64,000 bases of DNA from Streptomyces piniterrae (GCF_005048155.1 NZ_SUMB01000005.1:419372-483371); one strand, 5' to 3'. Shown: positions 40,210-48,857, counted from the first letter of the stretch. Made by a program: numbers and translations. The notes: a model not told the origin generated them from the letters alone.

Positions 40210-41646
40210 GTGACTCGGATCGTGATCATCGGTGGCGGACCCGGCGGATACGAGGCGGCCCTGGTGGGCGCCTCTCTCGGCGCGGAGGTGACCGTCGTCG
40301 ACTGCGACGGTCTGGGCGGGGCGTCGGTGCTCACCGACTGCGTGCCGTCGAAGACTCTTATCGCGACGGCCGAGGTGATGACGACCTTCGACTCCTCGTA
40401 CGAGGAGCTGGGCATCATCGTCGAGGACGACACGCCGCACATCGACCGCCCCGCGCGCGTCGTCGGCGTGGACCTCGGCAAGGTCAACCGGCGTGTCAAA
40501 CGCCTCGCGCTGGCCCAGTCGCACGACATCACCGCCTCCGTCACGCGCGCCGGCGGCCGGGTCATGCGCGGCCGCGGCCGGCTGGAGCCTGGCCAGTCGC
40601 CGGACGGCTCGCGCCGGGTGACGGTGACCGCCGCCGACGGCAGCGAGGAGACGCTGACCGCGGACGCGGTGCTGATCGCCACCGGCGCGCACCCCCGCGA
40701 GATCCCGGACGCGCTGCCGGACGGCGAGCGGATCCTGAACTGGACGCAGGTCTACGACCTGACCGAGCTCCCCGAGGAGCTCATCGTGGTCGGCTCCGGT
40801 GTCACCGGCGCCGAGTTCGCCGGTGCCTACCAGGCGCTCGGCTCCCGCGTCACCCTGGTTTCGTCCCGCGACCGGGTGCTGCCCGGCGAGGACCCGGACG
40901 CCGCCGCCGTCCTGGAGGACGTCTTCCGGCGCCGCGGGATGAACGTCATGGCCCGCTCGCGCGCCTCCGCCGTCAAGCGGGTCGGCGACCGCGTCGAGGT
41001 GAGCCTCGCGGACGGCCGGACGATCTCCGGTACGCACTGCCTGGTGGCCGTCGGCTCCATCCCGAACAGCGCGGGCATCGGCCTGGAAGAGGCCGGCGTC
41101 AAGCTGAAGGACTCCGGTCACATCTGGACCGACAAGGTCTCCCGCACCACCGCCCCCGGCGTGTACGCGGCGGGCGACTGCACCGGCGTGTTCGCGCTGG
41201 CGTCCGTCGCCGCGATGCAGGGCCGGATCGCCATGTACCACTTCCTGGGCGACGCGGTGGCGCCGCTCAACCTCAAGACGGTCTCCGCGAACGTCTTCAC
41301 CGACCCGGAGATCGCGACCGTCGGTTACTCCCAGGCCGATGTCGACAGCGGCAGGATCGACGCCCGGGTGGTGAAGCTGCCGCTGCTGCGCAACCCGCGC
41401 GCCAAGATGCAGGGCATCCGCGACGGTTTCGTGAAGCTCTTCTGCCGCCCCGGTACGGGCATCGTCGTCGGCGGTGTGGTCGTCTCGCCGCGCGCCAGCG
41501 AGCTGATCCACCCCATCTCGATCGCGGTCGACAACAATCTGACCGTCGAGCAGATCGCCAGCGCCTTCACCGTCTACCCGTCGCTTTCGGGCTCGATCGC
41601 CGAGGTCGCGCGCCAGCTGCACACCCGCAAGGCGGCGAGCGAATAG
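40210..41646 (+). CDS. LpdA-type NAD(P)H quinone reductase
   Basis: 478 aa pyridine nucleotide-disulfide oxidoreductase fold: FAD motif VIIGGGPGGYEAAL, NAD motif IVVGSGVTGAEFAGAY, and GVYAAGDCTGVFALASVAAMQG near residue 325. The active-site disulfide CxxxxC of lipoamide dehydrogenase is replaced by GGASVLTDC, leaving a single Cys, as in M. tuberculosis LpdA (Rv3303c), a flavoprotein quinone reductase rather than a lipoamide dehydrogenase. GTG 40210 is preferred; ATG 40201 would add three residues. It precedes the DeoR gene by 294 bp. Confidence 0.9.
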   Translation: MTRIVIIGGGPGGYEAALVGASLGAEVTVVDCDGLGGASVLTDCVPSKTLIATAEVMTTFDSSYEELGIIVEDDTPHIDRPARVVGVDLGKVNRRVKRLALAQSHDITASVTRAGGRVMRGRGRLEPGQSPDGSRRVTVTAADGSEETLTADAVLIATGAHPREIPDALPDGERILNWTQVYDLTELPEELIVVGSGVTGAEFAGAYQALGSRVTLVSSRDRVLPGEDPDAAAVLEDVFRRRGMNVMARSRASAVKRVGDRVEVSLADGRTISGTHCLVAVGSIPNSAGIGLEEAGVKLKDSGHIWTDKVSRTTAPGVYAAGDCTGVFALASVAAMQGRIAMYHFLGDAVAPLNLKTVSANVFTDPEIATVGYSQADVDSGRIDARVVKLPLLRNPRAKMQGIRDGFVKLFCRPGTGIVVGGVVVSPRASELIHPISIAVDNNLTVEQIASAFTVYPSLSGSIAEVARQLHTRKAASE

Positions 41647-41940
41647 CCCCGCCCGCAGGCCTGCGCGGCCAGACGACGGACGCCCCGGGCGGGAATGTTT
41701 GTGCCCCTACTGAGCAATTGGGATGAAACGTTCCCCCAGGGGCGGAAGTTCGGCCGTAGTTGCCGGGGTCGGTTTCGAACGGCTCTCTGGAGGTACTGAC
41801 CAGGGGGCAAGCGACGTACGTCGGCCGCCAGTTCGACATATGCGCTACGCATACCACGTCACGTTGTGCCGCGTGAACAACTTCCGTTAATTGGTGCAAC
41901 CTGCTGAAAACAGACGGTCGTTGGCGTTACTGTCAGTTTC

Positions 41941-42924
41941 GTGTTCGCTGCAGAACGTCGCCAATTGATCCTCGAAATGGTGCGCGCCAACGGAGCGGTA
42001 TCGCTCCGGGAGCTCGCCCGCGTTGTCCAGACCTCCGAAGTGACCGTACGGCGGGACGTGCGGGCGCTGGAGGCGGAAGGGCTGCTCGACCGCCGGCACG
42101 GCGGTGCGGTCCTCCCGGGAGGCTTCACCCGGGAGTCCGGCTTCCCGCAGAAATCCCATCTAGCGACCGCCGAGAAGACGGCCATCGCCGATCTCGCCGC
42201 CGGTTTCGTCGAGGAGGGTGAGGCCATCGTCGTCGGCGCCGGGACCACCACCCAGGAGCTGGCCCGTCGGCTGGCCCGGGTGCCCGGTCTGACCGTCGTC
42301 ACCAACTCCCTGCTTGTCGCACAGGCGTTGGCCCATGCCAACCGCGTCGAGGTCGTGATGACCGGCGGCACCCTGCGCGGATCCAACTACGCGCTGGTCG
42401 GCAGCGGCGCCGAACAGTCCCTCCAGGGGCTGCGGGTGTCCCGTGCCTTCCTCTCGGGCAGCGGGCTCACCGCCGAACGAGGGCTGTCCACCTCCAACAT
42501 GCTCTCCGCCAGCGTCGACCGGGCGCTGGTGCAGGCGGCGGGGGAGGTGGTGGTGCTCGCCGACCACACCAAACTCGGCTCCGACACGATGTTCCAGACG
42601 GTGCCGACGGATGTGATCACCCGGCTGGTCACGGACGAGCCGCCGGGCCACGACGACCGGGCCGCGACGGAACTGCAGGCCCTGGCCGACCAGGGTGTGC
42701 AGATCGCCGTCGCCGGCGGGCCGGGAGCGGTGCAGGGGCCGGGCCAGCTGGGCGCCGAGAGCGCGGCGGACCGCCGTGGCCCCCGTCGGGATGTGCCGCT
42801 ACCGGGACAGCGCCGCAACCACCCACCGGGCGCCGGGGGTTCGGCGCCCCAGCTGCGCCCGGCCGGCACCCTGTCGGAGGCCCCGGGCAGCCGCGTCGCC
42901 GACCTGGCACCACGGCGACGCTGA
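41941..42924 (+). CDS. DeoR family regulator
   Basis: 327 aa. N-terminal helix-turn-helix: RRQLILEMVRANGAVSLREL then VQTSEVTVRRDVRALEAEGL, the DeoR signature. Sugar-phosphate sensor domain: VVGAGTTTQELARRL, VVTNSLLVAQAL, VMTGGTLRGSNYALVG. The family normally ends at QIAVA (residue ~254); here ~70 Pro/Gly/Arg-rich residues follow (RRDVPLPGQRR). GTG start at 41941. The 294-bp gap upstream holds its promoter region but no CTACGCGCGTAG. It is a possible but unproven candidate for control of sugar or nucleoside metabolism. Confidence 0.88.
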   Translation: MFAAERRQLILEMVRANGAVSLRELARVVQTSEVTVRRDVRALEAEGLLDRRHGGAVLPGGFTRESGFPQKSHLATAEKTAIADLAAGFVEEGEAIVVGAGTTTQELARRLARVPGLTVVTNSLLVAQALAHANRVEVVMTGGTLRGSNYALVGSGAEQSLQGLRVSRAFLSGSGLTAERGLSTSNMLSASVDRALVQAAGEVVVLADHTKLGSDTMFQTVPTDVITRLVTDEPPGHDDRAATELQALADQGVQIAVAGGPGAVQGPGQLGAESAADRRGPRRDVPLPGQRRNHPPGAGGSAPQLRPAGTLSEAPGSRVADLAPRRR

Positions 42925-42953
42925 AGCCGGGAGGGGCGCGGGGCCTTCCGTAA

Positions 42954-42987
42954 CCCCTAGGGGATGTTCGAACAGATCCCCTAGGGG
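42954..42987. repeat. paired CCCCTAGGGG palindromes
   Basis: CCCCTAGGGGAT (42954-42965) and ATCCCCTAGGGG (42976-42987) are inverted copies around the palindrome GTTCGAAC, with centres 24 bp apart. They lie 30 bp behind the DeoR stop and may act as a terminator or as a twin binding site. Confidence 0.75.
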
Positions 42988-43058
42988 ACGCGAGGGCCCC
43001 CTGCGGGTCCACAACGCGGGGGCGCGGGGCGGTATTCCGGGGGCTCGCGGTGTTCGGC

Positions 43059-43282
43059 GGTCGGCTTTGGGGCTGGTCGGTCTGGAGGCTGGTCGGTCTT
43101 GATGTCGGTCAGCGTTGGGGTCGTTCACCGTTGAGGTCGTTCAGCCTCGGGTCCGGTCAGTCTTGACGCCGGGCAACGCTGAGGCCGGTCCGCCTCGGGT
43201 CCGGTCAGGCTTGGGGCCGGTCAGCGTCGAGGTCAGTCAGTCTCGGGGCCGGTCCGCCTTGAGGCCGGTCAGGGTGAGGGTC
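43059..43282. repeat. 16-bp tandem repeat, 14 units, overlapping a TetR gene end
   Basis: Fourteen head-to-tail units of 16 bp, consensus GGTCAGCCTTGGGGCC, starting every 16 bases from 43059 with no gaps. Units vary at three to six positions. Units 12-14 and part of unit 11-12 encode the last residues and stop of the leftward TetR gene (stop at 43237); the others fill the spacer toward the DeoR gene. The rest of the spacer 42925-43058 holds only the paired palindromes. Confidence 0.92.
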
Positions 43283-43881
43283 AGCAGGCGGTCGGCCAGT
43301 TCCGGGTCGTCCGGGGATTCCTCGGCGGCCAGCGCGATGCCGTTCGTCAGCTGCATCAGATCGACGATGCTCACATCGCGGCGTACCGCTCCGGCCTCCT
43401 GGGCGCGGGTCAGCAGTGCGGCGCCGGCCTCGCGCATCGGTACGCAGCACCGCGCCATGCCCGAAGTGTCGTCCGCCGACGCCGCCATCAGCGTCCGCGA
43501 CAGCCCGCGGTAGGTCGTGGCGTGGGTGATGATCGCGCGCAGCCAGTCGACCAGCGCATGGCACGGCTGCGGCGCGTCGGCCAGCTCCCGGGCGCGCGTC
43601 ATCAGCGCGTCCACCTCGCCCTGGAAGACCGCGCCCATCAGCGCCGTGCGGTTGGGGAAGTGCCGGTAGAGGGTGCCGATGCCGACACCGGCGCGGCGCG
43701 CGATGTCCTCCAGCGAGGTGTCCGTGCCGCGCTCCGTGAAGGCCGTACGGGCCTCCGTCAGCAGCCGCTCGTAGTTGCGGCGGGCGTCGGCCCGCATGGG
43801 ACGTACGGCGTGCGCGCCCGCCGGCGCGTGCGCCACCGTGCCCCGCCCCGCGTGCCGCTGCCCTGCCGTCTCGGTAGCCAT
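43237..43881 (-). CDS. TetR family regulator
   Basis: 214 aa. HTH region: TSLEDIARRAGVGIGTLYRHF, typical TetR; preceding NYERLLTEARTAFTERGTD. C-terminal all-helical ligand domain ending LTLTGLKADRPRD, the last part of which is written in the 16-bp tandem repeat. ATG 43881 with GGGAGGA upstream. Divergent from the membrane esterase gene across a 391-bp region with long direct repeats that could be its binding sites. Ligand unknown. Confidence 0.9.
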   Translation of the reverse strand: MATETAGQRHAGRGTVAHAPAGAHAVRPMRADARRNYERLLTEARTAFTERGTDTSLEDIARRAGVGIGTLYRHFPNRTALMGAVFQGEVDALMTRARELADAPQPCHALVDWLRAIITHATTYRGLSRTLMAASADDTSGMARCCVPMREAGAALLTRAQEAGAVRRDVSIVDLMQLTNGIALAAEESPDDPELADRLLTLTLTGLKADRPRD

Positions 43882-44057
43882 CGCCGTCCTCCCTCGACCC
43901 CGGCCGGTCCCGGTCCGGTGGGTCCAGGATGCCATTGCAGAAGGGGAGGGGGCCTCCGCCTGGCAGTCGGCCCGCCGGCCTGCCTCGTCGCGGGACTTCG
44001 GCCGGAGCCGCAGGTGAGTCACCCGCCGGCCCCACCGACCACCCCCGCCACCTCCGC

Positions 44058-44184
44058 GCGAGCGGCACCGAACCAGGCGCGAAGAACAGATGAAGCGTGG
44101 GAGTACCGCAGTGGGCGCGTACCCGAACACCTCGCCACCCCCGCAACGCCCGTATCGCAAGAGGCATCAAACCAGGCGCAAAGA
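44058..44184. repeat. imperfect 28-bp direct repeat in the TetR/esterase spacer
   Basis: GCGAGCGGCACCGAACCAGG... (44058-44085) recurs as GCAAGAGGCATCAAACCAGG... (44157-44184) with about six mismatches and a 99-bp pitch. Both contain AACCAGGCGC. The rest of the 391-bp gap 43882-44272 shows no convincing gene; the frame of the esterase is open from 44090 but lacks coding character. Confidence 0.65.
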
Positions 44185-44272
44185 GGTCTTCCGGGAGGTT
44201 GTCCGGAGGACGCCGGGAACGTCGTGGGAATCCCGCCGGGCGGACACGTCGTGGGGAATCTGGGGAAATGTC

Positions 44273-45457
44273 ATGGGACTGACCAGCCGGTCGCTGTTGT
44301 ACGCCATGGCCGCGGTCGCCGTGGTCTGTGTGGGGCTCACCCTCTGGCTGTGGCCACGGTTCGCCGGGCGCGGGCCGCGGGCGATACTCGGCCGGCTCGG
44401 CTCCATCGTCGCCACCCAGCTGACCATCGTCGCCGCGCTCGGCCTCGCGGTGAACGCCAACTTCCAGTTCTACGGCTCCTGGCACGAGCTGCTCGGCCTG
44501 TACGACGACGCCCCGGAAGCCCTCGGCAAATGGGGCGACGGGGGCACCGCCGGGCCCGCGGGGGACCCGTCCAAGGGCCTGGTGCAGCCCTCCGGCCCGG
44601 ACGGCCTGGACAAGGTGCACGGACTGCCGAAGGGGCCGCCCGAGATGGCGGGCAGGGTCGAGGCCGTACGGATCGTCGGGAAGCGGACCCGGGCGGTGGA
44701 CCCGGCGTACGTCTATCTGCCGCCGCAGTACTTCCAGCCGCAGTACGCCCGCCAGCGGTTCCCCGTCATCGTCGCGCTCAGCGGCTACCCGGGCGGCACC
44801 TTCCTGCTCGGGCAGCATCTGCGGCTGCCGCAGACCGCCGGGCGGCTGATCCGGGCCGGCCGGATGCAGCCCACCGTGATCGTGATGCTGCGGCCCACCA
44901 TCGCGCCGCCGCGCGACACCCAGTGCGTCGACGTGCCGGGCGGGCCGCAGGCCGAGACGTTCTTCGCGCGCGATGTGCCGGACGCCCTGAGGTCGCACTA
45001 CCGCGTCGGCCACGACCCGGGCGGCTGGGGCGTGCTGGGCTACTCCTCGGGCGGCAGCTGCGCCCTCCAGCTGGCCATGCGGCACGACCGGACGTACACC
45101 TCGGCCGCCGCCCTCTCGCCGGACTTCAAGGTCTCCAACGACCCGACCACCGGCAATCTCTTCGGCGACGGCAAGGACCGGGTACGCCGCCGCCAGGAGC
45201 ACGATCTGATGTGGCGCCTCCATCACCTGCCCATGCCGCAGGTGAACGTCCTGGTGGGCACCAGCCGCTCGGGCGAGAAGAACTATCCGGCGGCCAGGGA
45301 GTTCCTGGCCGCCGTCAAGCCACCGATGAAGGCCGAGGCGATCGTCCTCGACCACGGCAGCCACAACTTCGCCACCTGGCGGCGCGAACTGCCCGCCGCG
45401 CTCGAGTGGATGAGCAGGTCGCTGACGTTTCCCGAGGACGTGGTGGGCAATTCCTAG
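44273..45457 (+). CDS. membrane-anchored esterase (esterase D/antigen-85-like)
   Basis: 394 aa. Two N-terminal membrane segments (LLYAMAAVAVVCVGLTLWLW; LGSIVATQLTIVAALGLAV), then a periplasm-facing alpha/beta-hydrolase of the putative esterase family: VYLPPQYFQPQYARQRFPVI (surface), LSGYPGG, nucleophile elbow LGYSSGGSCALQLA, and His in LDHGSHNFATWRREL. This layout resembles Streptomyces mycolyltransferase-like esterases, active on envelope lipids or polymers. ATG 44273 with GGGGAAA upstream is preferred over 44090. Its TAG stop overlaps the stop of the convergent gene through a shared CTAG. Confidence 0.87.
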   Translation: MGLTSRSLLYAMAAVAVVCVGLTLWLWPRFAGRGPRAILGRLGSIVATQLTIVAALGLAVNANFQFYGSWHELLGLYDDAPEALGKWGDGGTAGPAGDPSKGLVQPSGPDGLDKVHGLPKGPPEMAGRVEAVRIVGKRTRAVDPAYVYLPPQYFQPQYARQRFPVIVALSGYPGGTFLLGQHLRLPQTAGRLIRAGRMQPTVIVMLRPTIAPPRDTQCVDVPGGPQAETFFARDVPDALRSHYRVGHDPGGWGVLGYSSGGSCALQLAMRHDRTYTSAAALSPDFKVSNDPTTGNLFGDGKDRVRRRQEHDLMWRLHHLPMPQVNVLVGTSRSGEKNYPAAREFLAAVKPPMKAEAIVLDHGSHNFATWRRELPAALEWMSRSLTFPEDVVGNS

Positions 45458-45963
45458 TCGTCGCTCGACGGCGGTCCCGGCGGGGTGCGGCCGTCGGGGG
45501 GCGGGAAGGTGAGGCCGTAGAGGGTTCTCGCCTGGATCACGGGGCCGTGGTGGACGCCACCGGAGATGACGTTGTGGACCTCGGGGGCAGGGGGGTCGTC
45601 GCCGGGTCGCACGTCCTCGGGGGCCGGGGGTTCGTCGTCCGGGCGCGCGTCCTCCAGCAGTGCGCGCAGACCCGGCGCGAGAGCAGGGGATTCCGCCAGC
45701 AGCCGGCGCAGGCGCAGTCGCCATGCGGTGACCACGGCCGCGGCCGCCTCGTCGTCGCCGTCCGCCTCGGCGGAGAGGAGATGTTCCCTGGCCGTGTCGA
45801 GCTCGGCCGTCAGCGCTTCCTCGTCCATGTGCCCGGGGCCGGACCGCGTCACCAGGGCGACCAACCGGCGCCTCACCTCGTGCCACTGGGACGTGTGCGC
45901 TGCCGTACGCAACGCGGCCGCCGCCGCGGTGGCCGACGCCGTCGGTTCCGCTTCCCTTGCCAT
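45454..45963 (-). CDS. hypothetical protein with a SGGV-GPVIQ tail motif
   Basis: 169 aa, soluble, Ala/Glu-rich helical (HMDEEALTAELDTAREHLLS, VVTAWRLRLRRLLAESP). A short internal duplication DDEPPAPEDVRPGDDPPAPE is followed by the C-terminal motif HNVISGGVHHGPVIQARTLY then GLTF. I recall N-xxSG-x-V-x-G-x-VVQA tails in many Streptomyces proteins, including predicted conflict-system components, but the function of the motif is not established. ATG 45963 is preferred over the longer frame to 46050. Confidence 0.75.
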   Translation of the reverse strand: MAREAEPTASATAAAAALRTAAHTSQWHEVRRRLVALVTRSGPGHMDEEALTAELDTAREHLLSAEADGDDEAAAAVVTAWRLRLRRLLAESPALAPGLRALLEDARPDDEPPAPEDVRPGDDPPAPEVHNVISGGVHHGPVIQARTLYGLTFPPPDGRTPPGPPSSDD

Positions 45964-46034
45964 AGGACTCGCACCCCCGCTGTCCGTCCTCCGCCGACAA
46001 GCGAGCCCATTGTCCCCCGCGCCCCGCGCAACGC

Positions 46035-46070
46035 GAGGGGCTCCCGGCATCTTCCTGCCGGGAGCCCCTC
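46035..46070 (-). terminator. terminator after accA2
   Basis: GAGGGGCTCCCGGCA (46035-46049) and its exact complement (46056-46070) form a 15-bp stem with a 6-nt loop, 26 bp after the accA2 stop. Confidence 0.9.
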
Positions 46071-46095
46071 GTCCGCGTAGGCGACGCTCGGCGCG

Positions 46096-47865
46096 TCAGT
46101 CCTTGATCTCGCAGATCACCGCGCCCGACGTGAGGGCCGCGCCGACCTCGGCGGTCAGGCCCTTGATGGTGCCGGAGCGGTGGGCGTTGAGCGGCTGTTC
46201 CATCTTCATGGCCTCCAGGACGACGACGAGCTCGCCCTCGGCGACCTGCTGGCCCTCCTCGACGGCGACCTTGACGATGGTGCCCTGCATCGGGGAGGCG
46301 AGGGCGTCACCGGAGGCGGCGCTGCCGGACTTCTTGGCGGCCTTGCGCTTGGGCTTGGCGCCACCGGCGACCGCGGCGCGGGCCAGCGGCATGCCGAGCG
46401 AGGACGGCAGCGAGACCTCCAGGCGCTTGCCGCCGACCTCGACGACGACCGTCTCCCGGCTGTCCGCCTCGGCCTCCTCCGCGCCGGGCGCGGCGAACGG
46501 CTTGATCTCGTTGACGAACTCGGTCTCGATCCAGCGGGTGTGGACCGTGAACGGGTCCGTCGAGTCGGTGAGTTCGGGGGCGAACGCCGAGTCCCTGACG
46601 ACGGTGCGGTGGAAGGGGATGGCGGTGGCCATGCCCTCGACGGTGAACTCGTCCAGCGCGCGGGCCGCGCGCTGCAGCGCCTGCTGGCGGGTGGCGCCGG
46701 TGACGATCAGCTTGGCGAGGAGCGAGTCCCACGCCGGGCCGATGACCGAGCCGGACTCCACGCCCGCGTCCAGGCGGACACCGGGGCCGGAGGGCGCGGC
46801 GAACGTGGTGACGGTGCCGGGCGCGGGCAGGAAGTTGCGGCCCGGGTCCTCGCCGTTGATGCGGAACTCGAAGGAGTGGCCGCGCACGGCGGGGTCGTCG
46901 TAGCCCAGTTCCTCGCCGTCGGCGATGCGGAACATCTCGCGTACGAGGTCGAGGCCGGTGACCTCTTCGGTGACCGGGTGCTCGACCTGGAGGCGGGTGT
47001 TGACCTCCAGGAAGGAGATGGTGCCGTCCTGGCCGACGAGGAACTCGCAGGTGCCGGCGCCCTCGTAGCCGGCCTCCTTCAGGATGGCCTTGGAGGCGCG
47101 GTAGAGCTCGGCGTTCTGCTCGTCGGAGAGGAACGGCGCGGGCGCCTCCTCCACCAGCTTCTGGTGGCGGCGCTGGAGGGAGCAGTCGCGGGTCGAGACG
47201 ACGACCACGTTGCCGTGCTTGTCGGCCAGGCACTGGGTCTCGACGTGCCGCGGGCGGTCGAGGTAGCGCTCCACGAAGCACTCGCCGCGGCCGAAGGCGG
47301 CGACGGCCTCGCGGACCGCGGAGTCGTACAGCTCCGGGACCTCTTCGAGGGTGCGGGCGACCTTCAGGCCGCGGCCGCCGCCGCCGAACGCCGCCTTGAT
47401 GGCGATCGGCAGGCCGTGCTCCTTGGCGAAGGCGACGACCTCGTCCGAGCCGGAGACCGGGTCCGGCGTGCCGGCGACCAGCGGGGCGCCGGCACGCTGG
47501 GCGATGTGCCGGGCCGCGACCTTGTCACCGAGGTCGCGGATCGCCTGCGGCGGCGGGCCGATCCAGGTCAGGCCCGCGTCGAGGACGGCCTGCGCGAACT
47601 CGGCGTTCTCGGAGAGGAAGCCGTAGCCGGGGTGGATGGCGTCCGCGCCGGAATCGGCGGCGGCCGCAAGAACCTTGGCGATGTCCAGGTAGCTGGTGGC
47701 AGGTGTGTCACCGCCCAGGGCGTATGCCTCGTCAGCGGCGCGTACGTGCAGGGCGTCCCGGTCGGGCTCGGCGTAGACAGCTACGCTCCCGATTCCGGCG
47801 TCCCGGCATGCACGGGCAACGCGGACAGCGATTTCGCCACGGTTGGCGATGAGCACCTTGCGCAC
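46096..47865 (-). CDS. accA2: acyl-CoA carboxylase alpha subunit (biotin carboxylase + BCCP)
   Basis: 589 aa. Residues 1-450 are biotin carboxylase: VLIANRGEIAVRVARACRDAG, IHPGYGFLSENAEFAQA, ATP-grasp KAAFGGGGRGLKVA, and FLEVNTRLQVEHPVTE. A linker rich in Lys and Ala precedes the C-terminal biotin carrier domain with EAMKMEQ (biotin on the Lys). Length and layout match AccA1/AccA2 of S. coelicolor, shared by acetyl- and propionyl-CoA carboxylases. GTG 47865 with AAGGAAGGA upstream. Its partners PccB and AccE and the ligase BirA are encoded 12 kb to the right. Confidence 0.95.
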   Translation of the reverse strand: MRKVLIANRGEIAVRVARACRDAGIGSVAVYAEPDRDALHVRAADEAYALGGDTPATSYLDIAKVLAAAADSGADAIHPGYGFLSENAEFAQAVLDAGLTWIGPPPQAIRDLGDKVAARHIAQRAGAPLVAGTPDPVSGSDEVVAFAKEHGLPIAIKAAFGGGGRGLKVARTLEEVPELYDSAVREAVAAFGRGECFVERYLDRPRHVETQCLADKHGNVVVVSTRDCSLQRRHQKLVEEAPAPFLSDEQNAELYRASKAILKEAGYEGAGTCEFLVGQDGTISFLEVNTRLQVEHPVTEEVTGLDLVREMFRIADGEELGYDDPAVRGHSFEFRINGEDPGRNFLPAPGTVTTFAAPSGPGVRLDAGVESGSVIGPAWDSLLAKLIVTGATRQQALQRAARALDEFTVEGMATAIPFHRTVVRDSAFAPELTDSTDPFTVHTRWIETEFVNEIKPFAAPGAEEAEADSRETVVVEVGGKRLEVSLPSSLGMPLARAAVAGGAKPKRKAAKKSGSAASGDALASPMQGTIVKVAVEEGQQVAEGELVVVLEAMKMEQPLNAHRSGTIKGLTAEVGAALTSGAVICEIKD

Positions 47866-48312
47866 GATGGGTCCTTCCTTGGCGCTTCGCCGCAACAGAT
47901 CAACGGCGCGAGTTTAGGGACTGACGACACCGCGTGCCGACCCATTCCCGGGGGTGACCTTGCCCACACGGAGTGTGCGGGGCGTGCCGATGAGCAACCA
48001 AAGTCCCCTGGTATCCCAGGGTAGGCCCGGATTCCAGGGCTCCGTGCCGAGCCCGGGTGTGGTCTAGGTCTCGGCCATTCGGCGTCCAGCGGATCGTCAA
48101 TTCTTTGTGGAGTCCCTACGAATGGGCGAAGGAAACTTTGCGTGCGGGTCCGTCGGCCGCGAAGGAAATTCCGGGTGCCGCACGTTCCGCCGGGGCCCGG
48201 CCCGCCCTCCGGCCGTATGTCACTCGTGCACGACCCTTGCCCCGGCTATTACCCGTTAGTAGCGTGCGCGATGTCTTCGTACTCGCGGTAACGGCGAAAG
48301 TGGGTGGGCGGG
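47866..48312. other. 447-bp intergenic region without a gene
   Basis: Divergent promoter region of accA2 and a small membrane protein. It is less GC-biased than its surroundings near 48090-48150. CCCACACGGAGTGTGCGGGG (near 47963) has a short inverted repeat, and TACCCGTTAGTAGC lies near 48251, a plausible -10/operator region for the rightward gene. No coding frame with good codon bias. Confidence 0.5.
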
Positions 48313-48786
48313 GTGAACGTGGCGCGCAGACCGGTGGCCTTGGTGGCGGCGGTGGTGCTGGTCCTGGAGGCGGTGGGGATCGCGCTGCTCCAATGGATCC
48401 TGAGCATCGCCGTCGACGCACAGCAGATGTCCATGGCCGGGCTGCCGACCGGCGCGATGTCCACCGGCACCTTGGTCGGCGGCATCCTTTTCGGCCTCTA
48501 TCTGCTCTTCTGTGCCTTCGTCATGGCGCGCAGCGGGCTGCGCGACCGTGCCCCGGGCGGCTTCACCCGCATCGTGCTGATCAGTTGCGCGGTGGTGCAC
48601 GGACTGCTCGGCGCGCTCTCCGTCGGCCTGGTCGGCTGGGTCGCCTTCGTGGGGATGATGGTCGTGCTCGGGCTGATCGTGCTCACGCTGGTGGCGTACG
48701 ACGGGCCGCGCGGCGAGGGGGCGGACGAGGCACCGGGCGGGGCCACGCCGAACGGCCCGCCGCCTGCGGTCGCCGGTCCGGCCTGA
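48313..48786 (+). CDS. small integral membrane protein
   Basis: 157 aa with four hydrophobic segments: ALVAAVVLVLEAVGIALL, LVGGILFGLYLLFCAFVMA, RIVLISCAVVHGLLGALSV, FVGMMVVLGLIVLTLVA, then a disordered Pro/Gly-rich tail. GTG 48313 is used; GTG 48304 is also in frame. Divergent from accA2. No recognised domain. Four-helix proteins of this kind are common and uncharacterised in Streptomyces. Confidence 0.8.
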   Translation: MNVARRPVALVAAVVLVLEAVGIALLQWILSIAVDAQQMSMAGLPTGAMSTGTLVGGILFGLYLLFCAFVMARSGLRDRAPGGFTRIVLISCAVVHGLLGALSVGLVGWVAFVGMMVVLGLIVLTLVAYDGPRGEGADEAPGGATPNGPPPAVAGPA

Positions 48787-48842
48787 TTCCGCCCCGGCCG
48801 GCCCGAAGTGCCCCTGGTCCGGCCTGAATCCGCCCCTCGGTC

Positions 48843-48848
48843 TAGGCT
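48843..48848 (+). promoter_or_regulatory. -10 element for the kinase cluster
   Basis: TAGGCT, the common Streptomyces -10, ends 9 bp before the GTG at 48858, suggesting a leaderless or near-leaderless transcript and supporting that start over ATG 48894. Confidence 0.5.
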
Positions 48849-48857
48849 CATGGCGCT

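Noticed and set aside
41567..41899. 110-codon minus-strand frame between the LpdA-like and DeoR genes
   Set aside because: It overlaps the end of the LpdA-like gene, has poor third-position bias and no recognisable motif; the region reads better as the DeoR promoter.
43059..43282. CRISPR array
   Set aside because: Units are contiguous 16-mers with no spacers and no cas genes are present; it is a simple tandem repeat.
44090..44272. Esterase start at 44090, adding 61 residues
   Set aside because: The extra residues are basic and low-complexity, overlap the direct repeats, and ATG 44273 has a proper ribosome site directly before the membrane helix.
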